A DNA stretch of 64,000 nt from the NCBI GenBank assembly GCA_944389025.1, contig CALXKU010000001.1, positions 62,001 through 126,000 of the forward strand, read 5' to 3'. The stretch comes from an uncultured Spirochaetaceae bacterium (GTDB taxonomy: Bacteria; Spirochaetota; Spirochaetia; Sphaerochaetales; Sphaerochaetaceae). The position numbers and the translations under genes are program-made. Under the pieces are notes generated by a model. It was not told the DNA's origin. It did not search any database and was given only the letters and a program-made list of their open reading frames with translations. The stretch's first letter is position 1, and each line of letters starts with the position of its first letter. Of the stretch, positions 25,834-33,810 are shown one piece after another.

Positions 25834-25846
25834 TTGGAATATCATG
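25834..25846. promoter_or_regulatory. Candidate operator upstream of the CitMHS operon
   Basis: TTGGAATATCATG, identical for 13 bases to 24852-24864. It lies 63-75 nt before the CitMHS start, in a position compatible with repression or activation by the adjacent GntR protein. Confidence 0.45.
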
Positions 25847-25878
25847 GATCAGAGGTCTGGAAGCTTGACTCTTAATCT

Positions 25879-25908
25879 GGAGGAAGCTCTCTAAGAGCTG
25901 ATTTTACT
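25879..25908 (+). promoter_or_regulatory. Ribosome binding site separated from its start by a hairpin
   Basis: GGAGG (25879-25883) is 25 nt from the ATG at 25909, but AGCTCT-CTA-AGAGCT (25885-25899) can fold and shorten the effective spacing to about 10 nt. No alternative in-frame start codon lies closer to GGAGG. Confidence 0.5.
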
Positions 25909-27219
25909 ATGTTAACAACTATTCTGGGCTTTGCGATCATAATCGCTCTTGTTGTCCTGATTATGAAGGAAAAAGCCTGTGCTCCCGTAATATTTGCAGT
26001 TCTACCTGTCGTCGCGGCTCTTATTCTCGGTTATTCCGTGAATGAGATCATACCGATGTACGTGAACGGATTCAGCAAGAATGCCAGAAACGCTGTTCTG
26101 GCGATGTTCTCGGTTTCTTATTTCTTCATGATGAACGAGGTCGGTGCTTTCGATCCGATCGTGAATGCGATTGTAAAGAAGTGCAGCGGCAACGTTATCC
26201 TCGCTTTCGTCGCAGCTACGATCATAAGTATGCTCACAACCCTTGATGGGCAGAGCGCATCAACCATCGTGGTTACAGCACCTGTCATGTATCCGATTTT
26301 CAGAAAGATGAAGATAAGGCCAGAGAATCTCGCTTTCATCATCACTGTCACTGTTGGTGTTTTCATGTATCTGCCGTATACGAGTGCTATGATGGCGGTA
26401 TCAACCGCACTTGAAATTCCTGTTGAGCAGGTCTGGGCTCAGATCCTTCCATCGTTTGGAATCGGAATCGTGGCCTGTTTCGTACTTGCAGTCATCATGG
26501 CTATCAACGAGAAGAAGAGGATTGATGCTGGCAAGAACGATTATCTACTAGAGGAGATGGTAGAGGATAACACAAGTGGAACAAAGGAGCTTACAGAGCG
26601 GCAGAAGAAACTCCTTCCGTTCAACTGGGCCATGACTGTAATCCTGATGATATGTCTTTTCACAAGCATTGTTGACAGCGCGGTTCTTTTCGTGTTCATG
26701 TTCTCCCTTGGTGTATTCGTCAACTTCCCGAATTCAAAGCAGCAGGTTGGCATGGTGAGAAAGAGCGCACCAATGGCTATGTTCGTAGCTGTCATATTCC
26801 TTATCGCAGGCGGATACAGCAATGTCATGTCCGAAACAGGTATGATGGATGCGATGGTCGGAGCAATGCTCGGAATCGCACCTGATTTCATGATGCGCTT
26901 TCTGCATGATGTCATCGGCATCGTCTCCGTTCCTCTCAACTTCTTCCTTGGAGCGGACACGTTCTACTTCGGTCTTGTCCCGCTTGCAGGAAACATCGCG
27001 ACATCGTTCGGCGTTCCTGTCATCGGTTACTGCATAACTGTCATGATTGGAAAGGGAATCGGAATGCTCTGCTCTCCGACAACCCCGAACCTCTATCTTC
27101 TCACCGATATGTGTCACGTATCGACAAAGAGCTATTTCAAGTTCACATTCCTCAAGCTCTGGCTTTTCTCGATTGTAATCCTCATTCTCAGCTGGATTAT
27201 CGGCGTGGCGGCATTCTAG
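25909..27219 (+). CDS. CitMHS-family carboxylate transporter
   Basis: A 436-residue membrane protein with about 11-12 hydrophobic segments, matching the CitMHS (citrate-metal:proton symporter) branch of the ion-transporter superfamily. LTTLDGQSASTIVVTAPVM and IGMLCSPTTPNLYLLTDMCH are typical re-entrant and substrate-site regions. Cargo may be a tricarboxylate or another acid; the neighbouring enzymes argue for an acid fed into a reductive or dehydrative pathway. First gene of a three-gene operon. Confidence 0.85.
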   Translation: MLTTILGFAIIIALVVLIMKEKACAPVIFAVLPVVAALILGYSVNEIIPMYVNGFSKNARNAVLAMFSVSYFFMMNEVGAFDPIVNAIVKKCSGNVILAFVAATIISMLTTLDGQSASTIVVTAPVMYPIFRKMKIRPENLAFIITVTVGVFMYLPYTSAMMAVSTALEIPVEQVWAQILPSFGIGIVACFVLAVIMAINEKKRIDAGKNDYLLEEMVEDNTSGTKELTERQKKLLPFNWAMTVILMICLFTSIVDSAVLFVFMFSLGVFVNFPNSKQQVGMVRKSAPMAMFVAVIFLIAGGYSNVMSETGMMDAMVGAMLGIAPDFMMRFLHDVIGIVSVPLNFFLGADTFYFGLVPLAGNIATSFGVPVIGYCITVMIGKGIGMLCSPTTPNLYLLTDMCHVSTKSYFKFTFLKLWLFSIVILILSWIIGVAAF

Positions 27220-27228
27220 GGGGCTCTT

Positions 27229-28002
27229 ATGATAAGCAGGGAAAACAAGGACTTACTCAAGGCTCTGAACATGCCATACCCGGCCGTGGCACTGAAATAC
27301 CATGTCGTAAAGCCCGAGGGAGTAAAGCACTACGAGGGGGATAAGCTCGCATTCTGCCAGTATGTCTCAGTTGCGCAGAAGCAGGGTGGGACGTTCTATA
27401 CGGACATGAATGATGATGCATGCTATGGAAAGGTTCCACTCGGTATGGAGGAAAAGCCAGCGGTCACTGCAAGCGGGCAGGCGGGATACGATTTCGACCT
27501 TTATAAAAGTCCTGCAGGTTGCAGGAAACTCTATCAGGAGATGCCAGTGCTGGTGAAAGGTACTGTCAACTACGTTCAGTTTGCAAGAGTAGAGGATGCC
27601 GATTTCGATCCTGATCTGATTCTCTGCGTCTGCGATCAGGATTCAGCAGATATCCTTTTGAGGGCGACAAGCTACATTACGGGTGATTTCTGGGAATCGA
27701 AATCCTCTCCGGTCATAAGTTGTGCATGGATGTATGCATACCCTATAATCTCAGGTAGGGTGAACCATATAACAACCGGGCACTATCATGGGCTTAGAAG
27801 GAGGGGTACATATCCGGCAGGACTCATTATGATCTCAATACCGTTTCAGAAGATTGATGAGGTGTTCCTCGCTCTTAAAGAGATGCCATGGACACCGATT
27901 GCCTTCAGAAAGGACGAGCAGAGCGTGAAAGAGCTGAGACGAAGGATGGACCACTGGCAGGAAATGGCTGCTGAGGCAGGGTGTACGGTCGACCTAAAAT
28001 AG
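27229..28002 (+). CDS. DUF169 family protein
   Basis: A 257-residue member of the uncharacterised DUF169 family: the N-terminal YPAVALKYHVVKP-type opening, CQYVSVAQKQG, a conserved Cys in DDACYGKVPLGM and the CAWMYAYPIISGRVN region are family-like. No catalytic function is established. It sits 9 nt after the CitMHS gene and 8 nt before the flavoenzyme gene, so it is part of that pathway. The conserved Cys residues could bind a metal or Fe-S centre, which is only a guess. Confidence 0.75.
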   Translation: MISRENKDLLKALNMPYPAVALKYHVVKPEGVKHYEGDKLAFCQYVSVAQKQGGTFYTDMNDDACYGKVPLGMEEKPAVTASGQAGYDFDLYKSPAGCRKLYQEMPVLVKGTVNYVQFARVEDADFDPDLILCVCDQDSADILLRATSYITGDFWESKSSPVISCAWMYAYPIISGRVNHITTGHYHGLRRRGTYPAGLIMISIPFQKIDEVFLALKEMPWTPIAFRKDEQSVKELRRRMDHWQEMAAEAGCTVDLK

Positions 28003-28010
28003 GAGGGAAG

Positions 28011-29996
28011 ATGGAATACGATGTTTTATTTGAGCCGGTGAGAATCGGAAAGCTTGAGATAAAGAACCGTTTCGCAATGGCTCCCATGGGGCCTCTCGGA
28101 CTTTCAGACAGCGAAGGTGGATGGAATCAGAGGGGAATAGACTACTATGTTCGAAGAGCCCAAGGTGGAACAGGGCTTATCATCACAGGTGTCACCTTCT
28201 CAGACTGCAAGGTTGAGAAGCAGAGCATGCCTAACTGCCCCAACTCTACTTACAATCCAGTGCATTTCGTACGTACCAGCCGTGAGATGACTGAGAGGAT
28301 TCATGCTTATGATGCACGCATATTCCTTATGATGAGTGCAGGCTTCGGAAGGGTTACGATACCGACGAATCTCGGTGAGTTCCCTCCTGTGGCCCCATCC
28401 CGCATCCCTCATCGCTGGCTTGACAAGATGTGCCGACCGTTGGAGAAGGATGAGATACTGAGCATTGTGAAGTCCTTCGGGGACGGTGCATTCAACGCGA
28501 AGCGTGCAGGCTTTGACGGTATCGAAATCCATGCCGTGCATGAGGGCTATCTTCTCGATCAGTTCGCAATTTCCATGTTCAATCAGAGAAGTGACGAGTA
28601 TGGCGGCTCTCTCGAGAACCGTCTGCGCTTCGCACGCGAGGTTGTAGAGGAGGTAAAATCACGCTGTGGTGCGGATTATCCCGTCTCTCTACGTTTCTCC
28701 CTTAAGAGCATGATCAAGGACTGGAGAGTCGGTGCTCTTCCAGGAGAGGAATTCGAGGAGAAGGGTAGGGACATCGAAGAGGGACTTGAGGCTGCGAAGC
28801 TTCTAGTCTCTTACGGCTATGATGCACTGGATGCCGATGTCGGAACCTATGATGCATGGTGGTGGAACCATCCGCCAATGTATCAGAAGAAGGGGCTTTA
28901 CAGGGAATATTGCAACATGATCAAAAAGGTCGTGGATGTTCCTGTCCTCTGCGCTGGAAGGATGGATAATCCTGAAATGGCACTCTCCTCCGTGAAGAAC
29001 GGTGATTGCGATATCGTAAGCCTGGGGCGTCCTCTTCTTGCAGACCCCGATTACGTGAAGAAACTCTGGACTGGAAAGAAAACGGAGATCAGGCCTTGCA
29101 TCTCATGCCAGGAAGGCTGCATGGGAAGGGTTCAGGAATTCAGTGCAATAAACTGCGCTGTAAATCCTCAGACTGCAAGGGAAAGGGAGTTTGCTTACGC
29201 ACCTCTATTAAATAAGAAGAGAGTTCTTGTCATCGGAGGCGGAGTTGCCGGATGTGAAGCGGCCAGGGTACTCAGGACCAGAGGACACGAGGTCGTACTT
29301 TACGAGAAGTCATCTAGGCTTGGAGGCAACCTCATTCCGGGAGGTGCTCCCTCATTCAAGGAGGACGACCTGGCTCTTGCCGCATGGTATGAGGAGGAAC
29401 TTAAGAGGCTTGGTGTTGAAATCAGGATGAATACGGCGTTATCAGAGAATGATGATGTTTCGTCCTACGATACCGTGATCTTCGCAACCGGCTCAAGACC
29501 GAAGAAGTTCTCTCTCGGCTCTGATGAGAAAGTCTTCCTTGCAGAGGACGTCCTTCTTGATAAGAAAAACCCTGGAAAGAGTACTGTCATAATCGGTGCG
29601 GGGCTTGTCGGATGCGAGCTGGCTCTTCATCTCAGAGAGCGAGGGGTCGAGGTAACCCTTCTGGAAGGTCTTGATAAGATTCTGACTAACGGACCGCTCT
29701 GTCATGCCAACAAGGATATGCTTGAGGCTCTTATCCCATTCAACGGGATAAGGACTATATGTTCTGCAAAAGCAAAGGGCTATGATGGAAAGAAGCTCGA
29801 GTATGAGAAGGATGGGAAGAGGGAAAGCATTGATGCAGACAGTGTGATTCTCTCAGTTGGCTACAGCGAGGAGAACTCCCTTTATAAGAAGCTTAAGGCA
29901 ACCATCTCTGAGTCATATGTGGTGGGGGATGCGAGAAAAGTGTCCAATATCATGTATGCGATCTGGGATGCCTTCGAAGTTGCCAACAGCATCTGA
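28011..29996 (+). CDS. Ene-reductase-type flavoenzyme (OYE barrel + [4Fe-4S] + FAD/NAD domain)
   Basis: 661 residues from ATG 28011 (GGAGGG 4-5 nt upstream; the longer frame is unconserved). Domain order: old-yellow-enzyme FMN barrel (FEPVRIGKLEIKNRFAMAPM at the start, HAVHEGYLLDQF with catalytic-type His, about 1-350), four Cys with C-x2-C-x3-C-x11-C spacing in CISCQEGC and after (about 363-380), then FAD- and NAD-binding folds (VIGGGVAGCEAARVL; VIIGAGLVGCELALHL). This matches 2,4-dienoyl-CoA reductase/2-enoate reductase/BaiCD relatives, which reduce C=C bonds conjugated to carbonyls. Substrate unknown. Confidence 0.9.
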   Translation: MEYDVLFEPVRIGKLEIKNRFAMAPMGPLGLSDSEGGWNQRGIDYYVRRAQGGTGLIITGVTFSDCKVEKQSMPNCPNSTYNPVHFVRTSREMTERIHAYDARIFLMMSAGFGRVTIPTNLGEFPPVAPSRIPHRWLDKMCRPLEKDEILSIVKSFGDGAFNAKRAGFDGIEIHAVHEGYLLDQFAISMFNQRSDEYGGSLENRLRFAREVVEEVKSRCGADYPVSLRFSLKSMIKDWRVGALPGEEFEEKGRDIEEGLEAAKLLVSYGYDALDADVGTYDAWWWNHPPMYQKKGLYREYCNMIKKVVDVPVLCAGRMDNPEMALSSVKNGDCDIVSLGRPLLADPDYVKKLWTGKKTEIRPCISCQEGCMGRVQEFSAINCAVNPQTAREREFAYAPLLNKKRVLVIGGGVAGCEAARVLRTRGHEVVLYEKSSRLGGNLIPGGAPSFKEDDLALAAWYEEELKRLGVEIRMNTALSENDDVSSYDTVIFATGSRPKKFSLGSDEKVFLAEDVLLDKKNPGKSTVIIGAGLVGCELALHLRERGVEVTLLEGLDKILTNGPLCHANKDMLEALIPFNGIRTICSAKAKGYDGKKLEYEKDGKRESIDADSVILSVGYSEENSLYKKLKATISESYVVGDARKVSNIMYAIWDAFEVANSI

Positions 29997-30008
29997 AAGT
30001 GATTTAAC

Positions 30009-30046
30009 AGGCTGGGAATGAGTGTTTTCTTTTCCCAGCCTTTTCT
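30009..30046 (+). terminator. Terminator of the CitMHS operon
   Basis: AGGCTGGGAA (30009-30018) pairs with TTCCCAGCCT (30032-30041), followed by TTTCT. Confidence 0.8.
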
Positions 30047-30057
30047 AATATGCGGGT

Positions 30058-30082
30058 GAAAAAAGAGGGCTCCATGGCCCTC
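30058..30082 (-). terminator. Terminator of the pit operon
   Basis: Minus strand GAGGGC-CATGGA-GCCCTC (30082-30065) followed by TTTTTT, 4 nt beyond the DUF47 stop. Confidence 0.85.
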
Positions 30083-30086
30083 ATTA

Positions 30087-30707
30087 TCATGTGTTTGTGA
30101 GAATGACGCGCTCGCAGATATCCGCTACGTGTTCGGTTGCGTCCGTGCATTTCTCAAGATAGATGAGAATCTCTCTCCAGGTAATGACCTTTAGAGGATC
30201 CTTTTCCTTTGTATGGAGCTCCCTGAGTCCTTCGATGAAGAGTTTGTCCCCATCCTCCTCAAGGGTGTTTATCTTTATTATAATCTCCTTCAGGCTCTTA
30301 GATTTCTTGAAGCTTTTGAATTCCTCCATCATCTTGAGCATCTCTTCGCAGCTGTCGATCACGACCTTGACCATCTTTTTTGCCGGCTCGAAAATGTCCT
30401 CGATATCGTTGCAGTACATCCTGAGCGCAACGTCCTCTATCTTGTCTGTCACTTCATCAAGGCACGATGAGAGTAGGAGTATGTCATCCCTTTCTATCGG
30501 TGTCATGAACGCCTTGAGAAGGACCTCGAGCATCTCATGTTTCTTCTTATCCCCTGAATGCTCTATCTCATGCATCTTGTCAACGTATGACTTGATAGTG
30601 GAACGGCTGTAGTTTTCCATGATCTCATCAAGTAGTCTTGCAGCTTTGAGAGAGTACTCTGCGCACGCCTTGAAATTATCGAAATAAAAGGTATCCTGTT
30701 TTTTCAT
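30087..30707 (-). CDS. DUF47 (PhoU-like) Pit accessory protein
   Basis: A 206-residue all-helical protein of the DUF47/YkaA family, related to PhoU, usually encoded with Pit phosphate transporters. The acidic E/D-rich helical repeats (HEIEHSGDKKKHEMLE and NTLEEDGDKLFIEGL, with paired E-x2-x-D motifs) match the metal-binding bundles of the family. It follows pit with a 15-nt gap and its own GGAGG. It probably modulates transport through Pit. Confidence 0.9.
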   Translation of the reverse strand: MKKQDTFYFDNFKACAEYSLKAARLLDEIMENYSRSTIKSYVDKMHEIEHSGDKKKHEMLEVLLKAFMTPIERDDILLLSSCLDEVTDKIEDVALRMYCNDIEDIFEPAKKMVKVVIDSCEEMLKMMEEFKSFKKSKSLKEIIIKINTLEEDGDKLFIEGLRELHTKEKDPLKVITWREILIYLEKCTDATEHVADICERVILTNT

Positions 30708-30722
30708 TATTATCCTCCATTA

Positions 30723-31775
30723 TCAGAAAAGAAGCATGAATAGCTTCGCCATTAAGAAACTGATTAATCCGCACCCTGGGAAGGTGAATATCCAGGTAAG
30801 GACCATATCACGGACAACCGAGAAGTTAATAGCCAAAAGCCTTCTTGCGGCCCCGACGCCCATGATCGCGCTGGTCTTGGTATGGGTTGTCGAGACAGGG
30901 ATTCCGAAGACAGATGAGATGAGAAGGCACACAGATGCCGAGATATCAGCACTGAATCCCTGATATTTCTCAAGCTTCACCATATCCATTCCGACACTCT
31001 TTATGATCTTTTCTCCTCCAACGCTCGTACCGATTCCCATTACAATTGAGCAGAGAAGCATCAGCCATACGGGGATGAGAACACCTTCAACCCCTGTGAC
31101 ACCGTTGGAAAAAGCGATGGCAAGGAAAAGAACTCCTATGAATTTCTGCCCATCCTGTGCTCCATGCATGAAACTCATGGATGCCGCACCCGCAATCTGA
31201 GCATAGGTGAAGAATGTGTTTGCCTTTCTTCTTTCAACCTTCCTGAAACAGAACGCGACAGCACGCGATATGACGAAGCCGATGAAGAAGCCTAAGAAGA
31301 GGGATGCGAAAAGGCCGTATATGACCTTTATCCATTCGCTTCCATTGACTCCTTCCAATCCGTTCTGTGTGGCTATCGCGGCTCCCGTAAGACCTGCAAT
31401 CAATGAGTGGCTCTCACTGGTAGGTATTCCAAGTCGTGATGCTGCGGTGGAGTAGACCACTATGGAAAAGAGGGATGCGGAGAGAGCGACAAGAGCCGTC
31501 TGAGTATCCGTACCGAAATCCACCATGTTGGATATGGTGGATGCGACGCTAGCGTTTATATGCGTCATTATCAGTACTCCGAAGAAATTGAACACGGCGC
31601 TCATCATTATCGCCTTACGGGTTGAAAGGCAGCGTGTGGTTATGCATGTTGCGATTGCATTGGGTGCATCCGTCCATCCGTTGACGAATATGACCGCGAG
31701 TGTGAGGAACGCCGAGATCATCAGCATCGGAGATGAAAAGATCTCGTTGATAAAATAAGAAAATGTTACGTTCAC
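30723..31775 (-). CDS. pit: PiT-family inorganic phosphate transporter
   Basis: A 350-residue membrane transporter with the duplicated PiT signature: VNGWTDAPNAIAT near residue 32 and FMHGAQDGQKFIGV near residue 200, plus GIPVSTTHTKTSAIMG. It couples phosphate entry to protons or sodium. Start is GTG at 31775 with GGGAG 5 nt upstream. Together with ppk and ppx at 11-14 kb, the window is rich in phosphate-handling genes. Confidence 0.93.
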   Translation of the reverse strand: MNVTFSYFINEIFSSPMLMISAFLTLAVIFVNGWTDAPNAIATCITTRCLSTRKAIMMSAVFNFFGVLIMTHINASVASTISNMVDFGTDTQTALVALSASLFSIVVYSTAASRLGIPTSESHSLIAGLTGAAIATQNGLEGVNGSEWIKVIYGLFASLFLGFFIGFVISRAVAFCFRKVERRKANTFFTYAQIAGAASMSFMHGAQDGQKFIGVLFLAIAFSNGVTGVEGVLIPVWLMLLCSIVMGIGTSVGGEKIIKSVGMDMVKLEKYQGFSADISASVCLLISSVFGIPVSTTHTKTSAIMGVGAARRLLAINFSVVRDMVLTWIFTFPGCGLISFLMAKLFMLLF

Positions 31776-32080
31776 GGTAACTCCCTATGTGAATTATCGG
31801 TTAATTCCATGTTAACAGATTATCACAAGAAGCAAGAAGTGAAGTAGGGCTTTCAAGGGGCAAAAACATGGATTTTAAGGATTTTTCTAAAAATAGTGGG
31901 AAATTTTATCTTTCAAACCGTTATTAATTGAAAAAGAATTCAGTTAATCGCTTCGATATGACTATATTTAAGAGTACCTAAAAATGAAAAACTGATACTT
32001 TCATGTCATAATAATTCAAATTCATGTGTGTAAAATTGTTGATAATCCATCCTTGTATTGAAACGTATTATAATGTTATC
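31776..32080. promoter_or_regulatory. AT-rich divergent region between pit and the PHP gene
   Basis: No gene seen. It should contain the pit promoter on the minus strand and, at 32069-32074, a TATAAT for the PHP gene. A short GTTAAT..GTTAAC repeat near 31800 is the only pit-proximal motif I noticed; I cannot identify a Pho box. Confidence 0.35.
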
Positions 32081-32098
32081 ATGAAGTTAATATGGTAG
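32081..32098 (+). CDS. Five-codon leaderless micro-ORF overlapping the PHP gene start
   Basis: TATAAT (32069-32074) is followed after 6 nt by ATG AAG TTA ATA TGG TAG, encoding MKLIW. The stop lies 2 nt beyond the PHP start codon (ATG 32092-32094), an arrangement suited to termination-reinitiation because the PHP gene has no Shine-Dalgarno. Too short for homology evidence; may be fortuitous. Confidence 0.35.
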   Translation: MKLIW

Positions 32099-32907
32099 AT
32101 GCGGATTTACACGTTCATAGCAATATGAGTCCAGACAGCAGAGAGACTCTTGATGATATCTGCTTGAAAGCTATAAAGTTAGGACTTAAAACGATTGCGA
32201 TTTCCGATCATTATGAGTTCTATTGGCCTGAACGCAGGCATCCTGTTTTCAATTTCAAACACGTTGAAGAGGGACAGGAAATCATTGAAAAGGCGAGAAT
32301 TCGTTATAATGGAGAATTAAATATCCTTTTCGCCATAGAAATCGGACAGCCGCATTTTGACTTTCATACGGCAAAGAAGCTTGTTTCCTCTTTCGATTTT
32401 GATTTCATCCTCGCATCATTCCATAAGGTCGGCGGTACCGATCTCATGAGCCATGACTACATGAACGAGGATGAAAGAAAAAGAGCTCTCTATGAGTACC
32501 TGGATGGACTGCTGATCATCTCCGAGCTCTTTGATTTCGATTCCTTGGCTCATTTAGACCTGATAAAAAGATATTCTCTCAAAGCTGGAAGAATCGAGCG
32601 CATCGAGACTGAGGAGGAAAGAGTCAGGGAGATATTAAGAGCACTGGCTATCCGTGGTAAAGCACTTGAAATCAATACAAGCCTTTTAAGGGATTATGAT
32701 GAGACGATGCCATCTGCTGAAATCCTGCGCTGGTTCAGAGAGGAAGGGGGTGAGAGAATCACCATCGGTTCCGATGCCCATAAGAGGGAGCATGTCGCAT
32801 ATGCTTTTGATTGTGCGGAGAGGATAATCAGAGACTGCGGATTCAAAGGATATACAATATATGAGAAAAGGAAGGCTAGGATCATCTGTCCTGGCAGGGA
32901 GGAGTGA
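32092..32907 (+). CDS. PHP-domain phosphoesterase (histidinol-phosphatase-like)
   Basis: A 271-residue PHP protein: DLHVHSNMSPDS (first two His ligands), AISDHYEF, IEIGQPH, SFHKVGG, a further LAHLDLIKRY and GSDAHKREHV supply the trinuclear metal-site residues of the HisJ-like subgroup. It hydrolyses a phosphate monoester; with no his genes nearby, the true substrate may relate to the following frl operon. Its TGA overlaps the frlR start (TGATG). Confidence 0.85.
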   Translation: MVDADLHVHSNMSPDSRETLDDICLKAIKLGLKTIAISDHYEFYWPERRHPVFNFKHVEEGQEIIEKARIRYNGELNILFAIEIGQPHFDFHTAKKLVSSFDFDFILASFHKVGGTDLMSHDYMNEDERKRALYEYLDGLLIISELFDFDSLAHLDLIKRYSLKAGRIERIETEEERVREILRALAIRGKALEINTSLLRDYDETMPSAEILRWFREEGGERITIGSDAHKREHVAYAFDCAERIIRDCGFKGYTIYEKRKARIICPGREE

Positions 32908-33668
32908 TGCTTGAACTCAATTCATCCGTACCCCTTTATGAGCAGCTAATGAATGCGATAAGGGCCGATATAGACCAGGGGATATTCAAGGCGGGAGAGA
33001 AGCTTCCGACAGAGGCGGAGCTTGAAGAGAAATATGCCGTGAGCCGCATCACGGTCCGTCGTGCGATAAAGGAGCTGTGTGATGACGATATCCTTATCAA
33101 GAAGCAGGGCAAGGGGACGTTCGTACAGCAGAATGTATCGGTCATTGCACTGGCTGGAAACGTTGGTTTCCATGACTTCTTCGAATCAAGGGGAGTAAAG
33201 GTGCGCTCCGAGCTTAAGGAGAAGAGGATCATAAAGGCAAAGAAAAGCATAGTCGAGGATCTTGGAATAGAGGCGGATGATGACGTGCTCTTTTTAAAAA
33301 GGGTTCTATATGCAAACGATGTTGCCAAGATGATAGATCTTAACTATCTGCCTATGAAACTATACCCGGGAATCTACGAGAGGATAGGACAGGAATTTTC
33401 CCTCTTCAGGATTCTGAAGGAGGCCTATGGGGTCGAATCATACCAGCAGTACAAGGTCCTGAAAGTATGCGTCGCCGATGACGACAAGGCAAAGGCTCTC
33501 AGCGTCAAGGAGGGGTCGGCTCTCTTTGACATGTACAAGGTCTCTTACATGGCAAGCGGAGCCCCAATCCATGTCTCGATAAGTTACATCAGCGGCGAGT
33601 CCGCAAACTATGTCATCTCAGGAGAGGAAAACCGGCAGTTCTACAGCGGTTTCAATTGGAAAACCTGA
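32907..33668 (+). CDS. frlR: GntR/HutC-family regulator, probable FrlR
   Basis: 253 residues from ATG 32907; a GTG at 32904 is too close to the GGGAGGAG ribosome site. N-terminal winged helix (KLPTEAELEEKYAVSRITVRRAIKEL, about residues 25-50) and C-terminal UTRA effector domain ending LFDMYKVSYMASGAPIHVSISY. Its position before frlB and an inverted repeat in the frlB promoter suggest it represses the frl operon and is released by a glycated amino-acid phosphate, as described for Bacillus FrlR. The ligand is inferred. Confidence 0.85.
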   Translation: MLELNSSVPLYEQLMNAIRADIDQGIFKAGEKLPTEAELEEKYAVSRITVRRAIKELCDDDILIKKQGKGTFVQQNVSVIALAGNVGFHDFFESRGVKVRSELKEKRIIKAKKSIVEDLGIEADDDVLFLKRVLYANDVAKMIDLNYLPMKLYPGIYERIGQEFSLFRILKEAYGVESYQQYKVLKVCVADDDKAKALSVKEGSALFDMYKVSYMASGAPIHVSISYISGESANYVISGEENRQFYSGFNWKT

Positions 33669-33740
33669 GAATCTGTTGTTTTCATTTTCATTCCGTCCTT
33701 AACGGGCGGTAATTTTTTTTCGATGGAAAAAGATTTTTTG

Positions 33741-33769
33741 TTGACAGGTAATATGTTATCATTCATTAT
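33741..33769 (+). promoter_or_regulatory. Promoter of the frl operon
   Basis: TTGACA (33741-33746), 17-nt spacer, CATTAT (33764-33769). The -35 is perfect and the -10 weak, with overlapping TTATAT options. Confidence 0.55.
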
Positions 33770-33773
33770 ATAA

Positions 33774-33795
33774 CCATATATAACGTCTTATATGG
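33774..33795. promoter_or_regulatory. Inverted repeat, candidate FrlR operator
   Basis: CCATATA-N8-TATATGG, a perfect 7-bp inverted repeat placed at the predicted transcription start and 15 nt before the frlB ATG. Location is right for repression by the HutC-type regulator encoded upstream. Confidence 0.5.
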
Positions 33796-33810
33796 GTTTT
33801 GGAGGTAACA

